A stretch of DNA of 64,000 nucleotides from positions 130,482,930 through 130,546,929 of the forward strand of contig NC_133123.1 of assembly GCF_033568475.1 (NCBI RefSeq), given 5' to 3'. Positions 9,121 through 20,609 of this stretch are shown here, one piece after another (within the stretch, counting starts at the first letter, position 1; the number at the start of each line of letters is the position of its first letter). A program made the position numbers and the translations under genes. The notes below the pieces were generated by a model. The model was not told where the DNA came from, ran no database searches, and saw only the letters and a list, made by a program, of their open reading frames with translations. The DNA comes from Henckelia pumila. Taxonomy: Eukaryota; Streptophyta; Magnoliopsida; Lamiales; Gesneriaceae.

Positions 9121-10984
9121 TGTAAGAGTGGGTGCCCAGTGAGCCAACTGTGTGGCTATGGGCTTTGTTGACTCTTTGTATAAACAATCTTTTGTTTAAT
9201 ATTATTTACACTTTTATGGCAATGACTTTATATTACTTCATATTGTTATATTATGATATACTATTGTTGTTTTGATAAAGACCTTGAATATACTATAGTG
9301 TATGTAAGATGTGGTAGAACATGGAGATGTCTATCATGAAATACATCTTATAGTCACTGTATATTCTAAAACCGTTCCTAGTCGATTGAGCCGTCCGATA
9401 ATAAGGATAAGGATCGCTCGAGTTTGAGACTAGCATTTGCGATGCGGAGTACCACGTTTCATTGGTAGGGAACATGGAGATGTTCGAAGCATGCAAATGG
9501 ATATTCATAGGATGAATAGTCGAACTACCCTATCCGGACTTTCCAAGTGGTTATCACTTATCGAGTGGATAAAGTCCGCGGTTTTGGTTGTACACCATTA
9601 GTCCTTACGACTTGAAACATCATGGAGACTCTATATGCTAGTACTGTGCTTTGACTCGTTTACCGACTCTGAGGGGGTCATCAGGTGTCGAGATTGGGTA
9701 CAGTTACGACACATATAGGAGTCAATGCATTGTTGTCAAGGATTCACCACATACTTGCGAGTGTGGATATCCTATGCGATCTGAGGAGATATTAGTGTGA
9801 CAAATCTCTGGCCAGAGTACTTGATGTGATTTAAGAAATGGTTTCTTAGTAGCACATGCGATGTCACTAATTTGATCTTCAAGATGCATTGCATAGTTAT
9901 CGAATCTTGAGCGACTCTCGATATACCAATGGTTGTTGATTCGATCGGGATATTTGGATGAAGGGACCGTACTGTACGTTAACCAAAATCTACTGGTTCT
10001 TGTAGGCACTATCAGTGATACCTAGGGAATCATGGGGCGATGTTGCTAGGCGCTTTACCATGATTCGTTGGGCAAGTCGGAAAGTGTTGTTCCGAGTCAC
10101 AAGGAGTTGTGAGCCCACGGCTAGCTGTATCCCTGAACCATTGAGGGTCACACAGTGTAATGGAGTTTTAATCCCCGTTGAGATAGTTAAATTTAAAGAG
10201 TTAAATTTAATGAACTAAGGAGTTGGACTTCTTAAAATAAGAGTAAGGGAGTAGGATTTCCTAAAATGACATGGGGATGGACATTTTTGGAAACCACTGA
10301 ATTCGGATTCAGGAAAATTTATTTTGACTTTAAAACGTGCAGAAATGGTTTCTGTGCACATTGGTGAAATCGTTTCATCAATCGGAGTCACGATGAATTT
10401 TATATTAATTTCTGAACGAGCGGGCTTTGCTTGTCGGGCCCCAGCTTATGACTAATGGGCCCTAAGGTGTTAGTGGCCTGCATTATAAATAAGTTATTTC
10501 AGTACAGAAATTACACACAACAGGTCATTATTTTGAGAGCAATTTTTCGAAAACCCTAGCCTCTCAAAACGTTTTTTTGGCCGCCCCCTCCCTACTCTGT
10601 CAGAGAAAATTCCGGTCTGTGATTTTGAATCGCAGTAAGGAATAACGAATCAAATTCGTGTATTCTCTTCGCAGAAAACTTCTGATAGATTTTCTAGTGC
10701 AATCTATCAGAGGGATTAAACCTCTGTTCGTGGACCTGATTGAAGGCGTTCATCGGTTCCAGGGAGAGACAACAAGAGCAGAATTGTTCTGTTGGTGTCC
10801 ATTAATCTCGTTGCGAGATTTGAGGTAAAATTTATTTAATTGTTATTTAAATTTTACACACACGTAATTCAATCGATGAACGGTTGATACCCATACCATG
10901 GAAACGTTCCATGAAAAATTTTTAAACTTCCGCTGCACCGGGTATCAATCGTAATTGGTCTGGGAACTCGCCAGTTTTCCAACA
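9121..10984 (+). repeat. 3' LTR of element E (1864 bp)
   Basis: Same length as the 5' LTR and nearly identical base for base. It ends CCAACA followed by the second GTGTT duplication. The TATA box is at 10484-10491. Confidence 0.97.
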
Positions 10985-11963
10985 GTGTTCGCGTAGCTAG
11001 CCTGTCAATCCTGGGATGCCTTAATCATGCGTATCAATTCTACTGCATCAGTCATCTGCTGAATCATCTGAGGACCCTCCACCTGTCGCTCACCAACCTC
11101 GTCCCAAAACAAAGGTGTACGACAACGATGTCCATAAAGAGCCTCAAATGGTGCCATGCCAATGATGCTATGGTAGCTATTGTTATAAGCGAACTCCACC
11201 AATGGCAAATGATCGTGCCATGCTGGGCCAAAATCCATTACGGTAGCTCGAAGCATGTCCTCGAGAGTACGGATAGTCCTCTCCGATTGTCCATCAGTCT
11301 CTGGATGATACGCTGTGCTCAAACTCAAAGTGGTACCAAGAGCACGCTGAAAACTCCCCCAAAATCTTGAGGTGAAACGAGGATCTCTGTCGCTCACAAT
11401 ACTCAGTGGAATACCATGCAAACGGACAATTTCTTGCACATACAGCCGTGCCATCCTGTCGAAGGTGAAATCCCGGTTATATGGTAAGAAATGCGCGGAT
11501 TTCGACAATCGGTCAACAACAACCCAAATCGCGTCGCAATTCCTGGAAGACATAGGCAAGTGGGTGACAAAGTCCATCGTCACATGCTCCCACTTCCACT
11601 CAGGAATATCGAATTGTGAAGTAGACCTCTAGGTCGACGATACTCTGCCTTGACCTGCTGACACACAAGGCATCGGGACACGAACTGATAAACGTTGCGC
11701 TTCATTCCTTTCCACCAAAATCGAGTACGTAGATCCTTGTACATCTTCATGCTGCCAGGATGTACTGAGAACCTACTATGATGAGCTTGCGATAAGATCT
11801 CGTCTCTAAGTGCGGAATCATCAGGCACAACCACACGTCCAGAAAGACACAACAAACCATCCGCCTGAAAATGGAAACCAGCTGAATTCTCACCCTCAGT
11901 GAATCGGGCTAATCTCTGCATCTTGGGATCAACACCCTGTGCCTCACGAATACGTCTATACAA
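10985..11963 (-). pseudogene. Element A integrase (zinc site and DDE core), frameshifted
   Basis: Minus-strand frames match a gypsy integrase. The HHCC zinc site and GLLH segment are in 11580-11963. The catalytic core, with MDFVTHLP, SDRDPRF and [12 protein letters not shown], is in 11005-11583. A frameshift near 11625 separates them at the segment where the intact relative (element B) reads EIPEWK. The coding sequence continues across element E at 1219. Upstream it joins the RNase H part at 12003 through two adjacent stops. Confidence 0.88.
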
Positions 11964-12002
11964 GGCTGGCTCGGCAAGTACAGACGCAACATGAACTCCC
12001 TA

Positions 12003-13543
12003 TTATTCCTTCTTATGACGGAAAGTGAAACCCAAGGAACAACACTCTTCGACCATTCGTGACACTGCACTGGTACGAAGGGAACTCAAATAAATCTTGC
12101 GACTAAGCGCATTAGCAACCGGATTAGAAGATCCTGGATGGTAATTGATTTCGCAATCATAGTCCTTCAGCAAGTCCATCCAACGGCGCTGTCGCATGTT
12201 CAACTCTGCCTGAGTGAATAGGTACTTCAAACTCTTATGATCAGTAAAAATTTGGAATCGTTCACCGTACAAATAATGACGTCATATCTTCAGAGCAAAG
12301 ACAATGGCTGCAAGCTCTAGATCATGTACGGGATAATTCCCCTCGTGAGTCTTTAGTTGCCTGGAGGCATAGGCAATCACATGCCCATTTTGAGTCAACA
12401 CACACCCCAAACCCTGAAGAGAAGCATCGGTGTGGACTACGAAACCACCAGATCCAGTCGGCAAGGATAGCACTGGAGTAGTCGTCAATCTACGTCTCAA
12501 CTTACGAAAACTGTCTTCGCACGCGGAAGACCACTCAAAAGAAACATCCTTTCGCGTAAACTGTGTCAAAGGCCTGGCTATCTGAGAGAAATTTTCCACG
12601 AATCGACGGTAGTATCCGGCCAAACCCAAGAAACTACGAATCTCAGATGCTGTCGTCGGGCGCGACCAATTAAGAATAGCCTCTGTCTTGCTAGGATCCA
12701 CTGATACTCCATCTCTAAAAATGACATGACAAGGAATACAACTCGGTCAATCCAAAAGTCACACTTGCTGAGCTTAGCATACAACTGATGCTCTCGCAAG
12801 GTCTGTAAAACAGTACGAAGATGAAAGGCATGCTCATCCATGCTACGATAATACACAAGGATGTCATCGATGAACACTACAAAGAACTTATCTAAGAGCT
12901 CTCGGAAAACCCTGTTCATCAAATCCATGAAAATAGCTGGAGCATTCGTCAGACCAAATGGCATCACTAAGAACTCATAGTGCCCATATCGAGTACAAAA
13001 TATTGTCTTCGAAACATCATCGTCTCTAACTCGCAACTGATGATACCCAGAACGCAAGTCGATCTTGGAATAGACAGAAGTACCCTGCAATTGATCAAAC
13101 AGATCGTCAATCCGCGGGAGAGGATACTTGTTCTTTACTTTCACTTTGTTCAACTGACGATAGTCAATGCACAAACGCATCGAACCATCCTTCTTCTTGA
13201 CGAATAGAACCGGGGCTCCCCAAGGTGAAACACTGGGTCGAATGTAGCCCTTATCAAGAAGATCCTGCAACTGCTGCTGCAACTCTCGCATCTCAGATGG
13301 AGCTAATCGGTACGGTGCTCGGGAAATCGGCGCTGTCCCTGGCAACAAGTCAATGCCAAACTCGATCTCTCGCACAGGTGGTAACCCTGGAATCTCGTCG
13401 GGAAACACATCCGGGAACTCACTGACTACTGGTATCTCCTCCATGTCCGGACCCTCTAAGGATGCATCAATCGCATAGATCAGGTAGCCTTCTCCGCCAG
13501 ACTCTAAAGCACGTCGGGCTTTCAGAGCAGAAACCACTGGCAT
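12003..13543 (-). pseudogene. Element A reverse transcriptase and RNase H, with stops and a frameshift
   Basis: RT is in 12578-13543: [17 protein letters not shown], then [13 protein letters not shown] and the FIDD active site. RNase H is in 12003-12701, with [15 protein letters not shown] and the [15 protein letters not shown] end. Lesions seen: a frameshift near 12720 just after the RT palm; a TGG to TGA stop near 12282 where element B has KIWRHYLYG; and two adjacent stops (TAA TAG) near 12003 where B has two glutamines. It cannot be expressed as one protein. Confidence 0.9.
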
Positions 13544-13549
13544 CGGGGG

Positions 13550-14304
13550 TCACGCTCCCTCACCATAGAAATACCAAGCATCCTCAGCCTCGGGGCGAAA
13601 CTGGACAAATCTCTGGTAGCAATCCACTACCGCTCGATACGAAGTCAGAAGATCAATCCCGATGATACCATCAAAGTCATCCATCGCTAAAATCATCAGG
13701 TTAGCGCTCAACAGATGTCTCTCAAATCCCAAAATACAACCCAAAACAAGACGCTTAGCTAAGACTTTCTGACCCATCAGAGTCGAAACCGCTAACAAGA
13801 CGTCTAAAGAAACAAAAGATAATCTATGCCTCTTAACAAACCGAGCTGATAGGAATGAATGCGAAGCACCGGTATCGATCAAAATATAAGCAGGAAAACC
13901 GCACAAACTAAAAGTACCTGCAATCATGTTCTCACTGTCTGCCTGAGCCTGCTCCTGGTTCAGCGCAAACACCTGCCCCTGAGCATGCGGGCGCGATGAC
14001 TGTCCTCTCGAAGAAGACTGAGAATGATGTCGCTGTGATGGCTGTGACTGCTGACGCTGCTGCGACGAAGGCTGCTGCTGATACTGTGGTGGCTGATAGA
14101 TAGTGGTTTGAGAACCACCAACACTCCCCGAACCACTCACTGTACCGATCAAAGTGGGACAATCTCTCTTCATGTGACCCTTCTGACCGCACTGAAAACA
14201 AACACCAGTGATATGAGGACACGGTCCTGGGTGATGCTTCTGTTTGCACTGACGACAACATCGTGAATCAACAAAATGATGAACACCGCCAGATCCGGAA
14301 GAAG

Positions 14305-14336
<32 letters not shown>

Positions 14337-14374
14337 CCACCATGTCTCTTAAAAGACTGGGCCCTTGGACCCAA
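13550..14374 (-). pseudogene. Element A gag zinc knuckle and aspartic protease
   Basis: The minus-strand frame has a serine-rich stretch encoded by a (GAA)n microsatellite near 14297-14334, a cysteine pair cluster, the CFQCGQKGHMKRDC knuckle, a Q-rich linker, and a protease with IDTGASHSF. It ends at a TGA at 13550 where element B has CGA (GEGARPPMP), a CpG C-to-T change. Downstream the frame continues into RT. Confidence 0.88.
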
Positions 14375-14382
14375 AGAGCTAG

Positions 14383-15037
14383 ATGGTCTGGATGCAGAAA
14401 ATCAGAAAGTCATGTTCCTCTGCAGACTGTCCTCTGCCTGGTGACAATTGTTCACCAAATTCTCGAAGTTCCTCTCTCTGCCCACGGCAACCAACTGATG
14501 AATGTCAGGGTTAAGGCCCTAAAGAAATAGATCGTGCATCGTCTCTGAGCTATTCGCAATATGGGGACTGAAAGAAAGAAGCTCAAATAATTTCTGCTGG
14601 TACTCATCAATGGTCATAGTACCCTATCGCAAACTCAGCAACTCGCTCGCCTTCGTCTGACGCAAAGCTGGAGGAAAGTAATGCTTCTCAAATGAAGACT
14701 TAAACTCAGCCCAAGTAGCGGTACCCCTGGCGTCAATAAACGGAGTAGAAGTAGCTCTCCACCACCTCTTCGCATTTCCCTCTAGAACAAAAGCTAAAGT
14801 CTCCATCTTCTGGGCTTCAGTACACTGATACTCCCGAAAACAACTCTCCATACGCTCCAACCAGTCCTCAGCAACTGTAGGAGCCTCGCCACCCACCAAT
14901 GGCTTAGGAGCCATCTGAAGAAAACGGTTCATACTAAAACGCCTATGATCCTCATGATGATGTCTACGGTGATGTCTCATTGGTGGATCACCCCAACGAC
15001 CATCTCTAGCCTGACTCTCGTAATCATCATCTGCCAT
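14383..15037 (-). pseudogene. Element A gag N-terminal region with stops
   Basis: Gag starts at the ATG at 15037 (MADDDYESQ) and includes the matrix/capsid-like segment with AEDWLERMESCFREYQC. It is interrupted by a TAG at 14624-14626 after LSLR. The frame then continues as GTMTIDEYQQK, so this is a simple in-frame stop. Two further stops follow before 14383 (a TAG before GLNPD and a TGA). Element B has a TAG at exactly the same LSLR-GTMTI codon. Confidence 0.87.
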
Positions 15038-15094
15038 CTGTCAATAACAACAGACAACTCTTAAAATCCGCTTTACTAATTTCCAGTTGCAATG

Positions 15095-15112
15095 CGCTCT
15101 GATACCAATAAA
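15095..15112 (-). other. Primer binding site of element A
   Basis: On the minus strand TGGTATCAGAGCGC lies a few bases after the 5' LTR, matching initiator Met tRNA. Confidence 0.8.
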
Positions 15113-16399
15113 TGTAGCGACCCTACCCGGATCCACTACCTAATCAGAGTGATTAGCTCAAGAAACAATAATTAAAGCGTTAAATAGCGGATAATTCCAA
15201 AGTACAACAAATCCAATCGGCAAAATACAACCGACGATAGAAACAGTGTATAATTCTTTATACAACCAAATCGAAATTAGGGTATCAGAATCCCTAACAA
15301 ACTACCTCTGCACGGTAGCAACCTCAACCCTGCTGGGAACCACCGAGACCGTCCAGCCTCAGACCTGACCCGCCACAAGGTGTCCCAAAACACAAAACAT
15401 AAAGGGCGTGAGCGACTACGCTCAATACGGAAGCAATGATATAAATACAAATATGAGCATGCACATGACTTTAAAAATCAGGGTTAAATCACTTTACTCA
15501 TGGCGCCTGGAATACACAGTACCGGGCAAGAGAGCGACTCCGCATGGTACTCGTATATTCCCAAGACACGAATCCTCAGGAAGAATCACCTCGACTGATG
15601 GAAACTATCATGACTCACATCATACCCGATGCAGTCTCCGTAAAAACATATGCATGTGCTAAAAACAGTAAAACATAGCCAATACAGCACATACATCATG
15701 CATCACACACATATGTATAAATATCATGCCGGCTATCTCGGTCAGTACTTACGTACCTCTAACACTGCAGGTCAACTCCTAGCACACCCGTCTAGGTCCA
15801 AAGCCTACCAGTCTGCTCTACTGCGTCTACACATGCAAAAGTCCATGCATCACTATAAACGCTCTAAAAGCCTTAACTAAGCTATTTCATACTCCTAAAT
15901 ATTTTTAGGAAGCCAAATTATACCTTCGTCCGTTGTCAGCCCGCTGGTGTAGAATCGCCTCAAAACTTAGGCACACCTCCGCTACGACGCCGGGATCGCT
16001 AGGCAACTTCTGGATTCCCAATAGGATGCCTAGAACTCCGTAGATCTAAGTAAGAAGGTTCAAAAACCAGAGGAAAGGAGAGAAAATCGGTGCACAGAAT
16101 GAGGGCTCGGACCCCTTATTTATAGACGGCGATCGGAACGTCCGATCCCTCATCGGAACATCCGATCGCGAACGGAGCGTCCGATCGTGACATTGGAACG
16201 TCCGATGTCACCTCACGTGCGTAAGCAGTGACGTCATCTTGCTGACATCGGTGATGACGCCAGCCCTAGCCAGAACGGAACGTCCGATCCTCCAACGGAA
16301 CGTCCGATCCAAATCGGAGCTTTCGATCTGTGCTTCGAAGCTTCCGATCCACTTCGGATAATTTTAGGCAAAAACCTTGATTAATTGCGGGTCACTACA
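15113..16399 (-). repeat. Right (5') LTR of element A (1287 bp)
   Basis: Complete LTR from TGTAGCGACC to CACTACA. TATA box at 16117-16124 (minus strand). The CGGA-N3-TCCG array spans about 16131-16350. The adjoining genomic base set CCGTT (16400-16404) should be the right target duplication; its partner is outside the window. Confidence 0.93.
16131..16350. repeat. U3 array of CGGA-N3-TCCG half-sites (right LTR of A)
   Basis: Same array as in the left LTR, with some units decayed by transitions (for example TCGAAGCTTCCG). Confidence 0.75.
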
Positions 16400-16479
16400 C
16401 CGTTGTCAAAGAAACTCTTGATTTGAGCTGAATTTGATTGCAATAAAGGAATAATTTCAGCGCAAATAGGTAAAAGAAA

Positions 16480-18190
16480 AGGGTTGGACTGAGAATTTAT
16501 CCATGTTCATCAAATTTTAGAAGCTTACGACTTAAAGATTGAATTTCGCTCCATGTGAGATCAAAGGAAAATATTTCATCTACTGATTGGATTTCTGGTA
16601 CGCTCGTGGATTTGTCCATGTAAAGTGTTGCTGGTGTAGTAGTCTTCATAAGGTCTGATCTGTCTAAGCAAAAGGCAATTCCTTCTTTGGATCGATGCTT
16701 GAACCGAGCAGTTAATTATATCAGTACCGTCTTCTATTGCCTTTTGATATGCAAGATCAGTAGCTCCGGGGAAATCACCACTTGCTACATTGTGGGATAT
16801 GATTAAAGCTATTGAGAAAATGGCAAAAAAAATAATCAAATAACAATAGTAACAAAATACTACACTATGAGAGGATGACATTAGATTTCTTCTTCCTTAC
16901 TTGGAATGACTCTTGAAGCATTCTTATTCTGAGGTATGCATCCTGCAATCAGAAAGATGGTTCTCATGTTAAAGAAAGAGCAAATGAAAACCAAAAGCTG
17001 ATAACAGATTAAGGATTCATTGTAATATTTGCAGCAACAGATAACAGGTCGGTCAAGAAGTCGAACCAATTGCTTCTGAAGCAGTCAAAGGGAAATCTGT
17101 CAAAAAACCATCAACCAAAAATTGAGAATTTTTGAGAATTGAATGTACTCTCTGGTGGGATCGTAGCTGTAATTATAACTCAAATAGTTATCATTAGCAA
17201 AATCCAAAGCGTAAACCGTAAGGCCTTGCTTGTGAGTCTTGTACGAGGTTTGTTCCAAGCTACAAGACTCTTGCCTTGTCCATAGGCCAAATGTATGATT
17301 AAGGTACAAAAATCCCAGATGCAATAGATTTGATCACAGAGAGCTTGTTAGCAAGTAAACCGTACGTCTCGTTAGTCGTGGGTTCTTGAACATCTTGTGC
17401 AAGAAACTGGAAAATGATTTTTGTTTTGGCCGCCCCCAACTTTGGTCGAATGCTCTTCAAGAAACCTATCTCAGGAGATGAGATGAACTCTGGTAATACA
17501 TCAGTTCTCTCTAGCAAAAACTTCTCCGGACTGATTTTATTTTGCTGATAGAAGAAATCCTACTGAAAATGACATCTCAAGATAAGCCAAAACATATTAT
17601 GAACCTTAACGCAAACCAAATATATATGCGAAGATAAAGGGAGACCTGAATGTTCAGCCACATTCTTGGAGGAATTTTCAGTGGAATTGCATGTTCCCGT
17701 TGATTACCAACTGGGAAGGACTTATGATCGGTGTACCATCGTATACTTCTGTTCTTGTGTATATATTATGGCGTACTGCAGGAGAAGAAGTTTACATATC
17801 AAGACAGCTACAATAATCGAAATAAGCCCTTATTATCATTACTTTACCATGCAGAGAACAGGACCCAGACCAATTCGTAGTTACAAAATCTTGATTTCTT
17901 GGGGTAAAGACTATAATTTATTGCTTACTACATCGAAGAGTGAAGGAAAAAAGATGCATTATTTCAAGAACTTACGTCCTACTTTCTGGAAAATGACTTC
18001 GGCGGGGTAATCCAAGCCAAACCATCCATGGATTTCCTGTCCATTTATGTTGTACACCTTTTCTCCTTTAGGATCCACATCTTGAATATTCGTTGTGTTC
18101 ATAAGATTGATTTCAGAAACACAAAAACCTTAATTGTCCTTTCTAAAATGCAGATTGCAATACAAAATCGTTCCAGCTGGGAAAAAAAAT
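16480..18190 (-). pseudogene. SHV3-like glycerophosphodiester phosphodiesterase-like (GDPDL) gene fragment, decayed
   Basis: Reading the minus strand from 18190 downward, exon-like blocks match plant GDPDL proteins (GPI-anchored, cell-wall related) in the correct order. They are: a block with NTTNIQDVDPKGEKVYNING then HGWFGLDYPAEV (about 18180-17976, followed by GTAAG); IPPRMWLNIQ (to 17646, followed by GT); EFISSPEIGFLKSIRPKLGA and PTTNETYGLL (17560-17310); IWPMD then HKQGLTVYALDFAND and NYSYDPTREYIQF; then VDGFLTDFPLTASEAIG; and finally the second-domain start [19 protein letters not shown] with FSFDLTWSEIQSL near 16510. In-frame stops (after KDN, after IFVP, within the ARVL segment) and several frameshifts show it is dead. 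Both ends are bounded by gypsy insertions or lack recognisable exons. Confidence 0.85.
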
Positions 18191-18453
18191 TAAATTCCAA
18201 ATGAACTTTGAATGCGGAGAAATATGGTGGAGGTAATCTATGCCCACATAAATTCATAAATTCAGAGCCCATGATTCAAAATCAATCGCTTCGAAAAATT
18301 AAGAATTACATACCCGCCAAAACAAATAAAGGCTGAAGACAACTGAAACTCACGAAGAACAGAAATCGCACTACTTCAATTTGCGACAAGGCTTTGAGTT
18401 GCACAAATCGGACTCGCAAAGTTTGATCCATACCATGGTTGATGTCGCCTATG
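18191..18453. other. Stretch between GDPDL fragment and element B
   Basis: I recognise no exon here. It may be intron, leader or upstream sequence of the GDPDL fragment. It ends at CCTGG (18454-18458), the target duplication of element B. Confidence 0.5.
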
Positions 18454-18458
18454 CCTGG

Positions 18459-19968
18459 TGTAGTGACCCAACCCGGATCCACTACTTAATTAGAGTTATA
18501 GTAAAAGCGCACGCAAATAAAGCTTACAGCGTAAAGAGCGGATAATTAAAATACAACAAATCCAATCGGCAGAATACAACCGACGTTATCATAAGTGTAT
18601 AAATACTGTTATACAACCAAATCGAAGGTTCAGGGTAAATAAATCCCTACCCTCTACAACCTCGCACTCCCCAAGCTCAATCCTGCTGAGAGCCGCCTGG
18701 ACCGTCCAGCCTCAAATCTGCCCCGCCATAAGGTACACAATACCCAAATACAGGGGCGTGAGCTAGAACGCTCAATACGAATCAATGATATAAATACAAA
18801 TATGCGCACATATATGATTTAAAACTCAAGTGAAAACACTTGCTCATGGCGCCGGGAATATACAGCACCGGCTAGAGAGCTACTCTGCGGGGTACTCGTA
18901 TATTCCATATCAGGGCTGAGCCAACCCCATCCTGACCCGAATCCAAAACAGGATACAAGTCCCATATGGAAACTGTCATACCTGACTCGAGTCCAAAATG
19001 AGATCATTGTTCCCTATGGAGACTGTCAATGACTCACATCTCTCCGGATGCAGTCACACGTAAAATCATGTATGTGCTAAGACGGTAAAACATGCTAAAA
19101 CATGATAAAAAATATAGCACATACTCATGCAACATATAAGTAAATATATCATGCCGGCTATCTCGGTCAGTACTTACGTACCTCTAACACTGCTGGTCAA
19201 ACCTAGCTCTTTTGGCCTAGACTCCAAGCCTACTAGTCCAGTCTACTAGCTACTACAATGCAAATATTCATGCATCAACAATTTAGCTCTAAAAGCCTTA
19301 ACTAAACTATTGCATACTCCTAAATATTTTTAAGATGCCAAAGCTATACCTGCGTCCGTCGTTAGCCCTTTGCTGAAGATAGCCTCAAAACTAGGCCGTA
19401 GCTCCGCGACGACGTCTAGATCACTAAGACACTTCCGGATTCTCCGTAGGACGCCTAGATCTCCCTAGATCTGAGTTAGAAGGCTTAGGAATCAAGAGAG
19501 AAGAGAGGGAATTGGTGTGAGAAATTAATTCTTGGACCCTCTATTTATAGGCAACGTTCGGAGCCTCCGAACCCGGTTCGGATCATCCGAACATGATCGG
19601 AACCTCCGATCGCACCTTTGGAGCATCCGATCGCTCAATATTACGTCAGCCAGGACGTCACCTTGCTGACGTAAGCAATGACGTGTTCCCTGGTCCAGAT
19701 CGAAGCTTCCGATCTTGCCGATGGAGCGTCCGATCTCGTTCGGAGCCTTCGATCTTGGCACAGAGCTTCCGATCCACTTCGGATCGTCCGAACTCCTCTT
19801 CGGACCATCCGATCCTGCTGAACCAATTCAACTAATTCGAGTTCTCTGAATCCATTTTTGAAGTCCGTTGTCCCAACAGGAACTTACTTAATCATGTTTT
19901 ACTTAATCTAAACATGACCACGTGATTAATTACTCATTAATCACTAATTAGAAATGCGGGTTACTACA
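18459..19968 (-). repeat. Left (3') LTR of element B (1510 bp)
   Basis: Starts TGTAGTGACCC and ends TTACTACA. TATA box on the minus strand at 19542-19549. About ten CGGA-N3-TCCG-type units lie at 19559-19812. Confidence 0.94.
19559..19812. repeat. U3 array of CGGA-N3-TCCG half-sites (left LTR of B)
   Basis: Units such as CGGAGCCTCCG, CGGATCATCCG, CGGAACCTCCG and CGGATCGTCCG, plus decayed forms. The spacer sequences differ from those of A but the half-sites and 3-bp gap are kept. Confidence 0.75.
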
Positions 19969-19981
19969 TTCTCCCCCACTT
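19969..19981 (-). other. Polypurine tract of element B
   Basis: In element orientation AAGTGGGGGAGAA directly precedes the 3' LTR, identical to that of element A. Confidence 0.75.
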
Positions 19982-20091
19982 AAGAAATTTCGTCCTCGAA
20001 ATTTAAGTCTTAGAGGATAACATAAATAGCCAACCAAATGTTCTTTATTACAACTGAACAAGTATAACTCGATACTAAGAAGTACAAAATC

Positions 20092-20609
20092 TCAAAATAA
20101 CTCGGGGTGCTCGGCTAATATCCGGCTCTCCAACTCCCAAGTAGCTTCCTCTGTCCCTCTGCATTTCCACTGTACCATAACCAATGGTATGCGCTTGTTA
20201 CGAAATACCTTGTCCTTCCTGTCAAGAATCCGTAGGGGTTTCTCCACATATGATAGATCCCGGTCCACCTTTACCTCGATCGGATGTAAAATATGTGACT
20301 CGTCCGCCACATATTGCCTCAACAATGACATGTGGAACACATCGTGGATCTCCGAAAGATCGGGTGGCAAGGCCAGACGATAAGAAACATCCCCAACCTT
20401 CTCGAGAATCTCGAAAGGACCAATGAATCTAGGTGTCAGCTTACCCTTGCGACCAAATCTCATAACCTTCCGGAAAGGTGACACACGCAAGAAAATGTAC
20501 TCTCCTACCTCAAAATGAAGTGGCCTGCGGTGAGTGTTCGCGTAGCTAGCCTGTCGATTCTGGGCTGCCTTAACCCTGCGTCGGATCAACTCTACTGCAT
20601 CAATCATTT
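20092..20609 (-). pseudogene. Element B integrase C-terminus and chromodomain-like tail
   Basis: Continues the integrase from 38454 after removal of element C. The frame runs from the segment AAQNRQASYANTHRRP through GPFEILEKVGDVSYRLALP to the chromodomain-like tail and the stop at 20092. The open frame extends to 20739 only by reading into the LTR of C, so its first residues are not native. CATTT at 20605-20609 is the target duplication of C. Confidence 0.88.

Larger units (their letters stand above)
1220..10984 (+). mobile_element. Ty1/copia element E, apparently intact and very young
   Basis: A full-length copia element of 9765 bp. Its two LTRs are exactly equal in length (1864 bp), start TGTAAGAG and end CCAACA, and are flanked by 5-bp duplications GTGTT at 1215-1219 and 10985-10989. 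A Met-type PBS follows the 5' LTR and a purine-rich tract precedes the 3' LTR. One uninterrupted gag-pol frame has integrase before RT, the copia order. By eye I found a single LTR difference (AAAGAC near 2868 versus GAGAC in the right copy), so insertion is very recent. Long LTRs and the gag type suggest an Angela/Tork-like lineage, but I cannot fix it. The leader (3101-5191, 2.1 kb) is unusually long and repetitive. Confidence 0.97.
1..16399 (-). mobile_element. Ty3/gypsy chromovirus-like element A, decayed, split by copia element E
   Basis: Minus-strand LTR retrotransposon. Its right LTR (5' LTR in element orientation) is complete and its left LTR is cut by the window start. Read on the minus strand the order is gag, protease, RT, RNase H, integrase, chromodomain-like tail, which is Ty3/gypsy order. 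An initiator-Met-type PBS lies next to the right LTR and a purine-rich PPT next to the left LTR. The 651 bp of LTR shared by both ends differ at about 22 sites by eye (about 3.4%, mostly transitions). Several stops and at least two frameshifts make it non-functional. Element E sits in the integrase C-terminal region with TSD GTGTT, so the coding sequence resumes at 10985. The chromodomain-like tail suggests a Del/Tekay-type chromovirus; this lineage is inferred. Confidence 0.93.

Noticed and set aside
17666..18010. Plus-strand 114-residue frame
   Set aside because: Antisense to the GDPDL-like blocks and has no features of its own.
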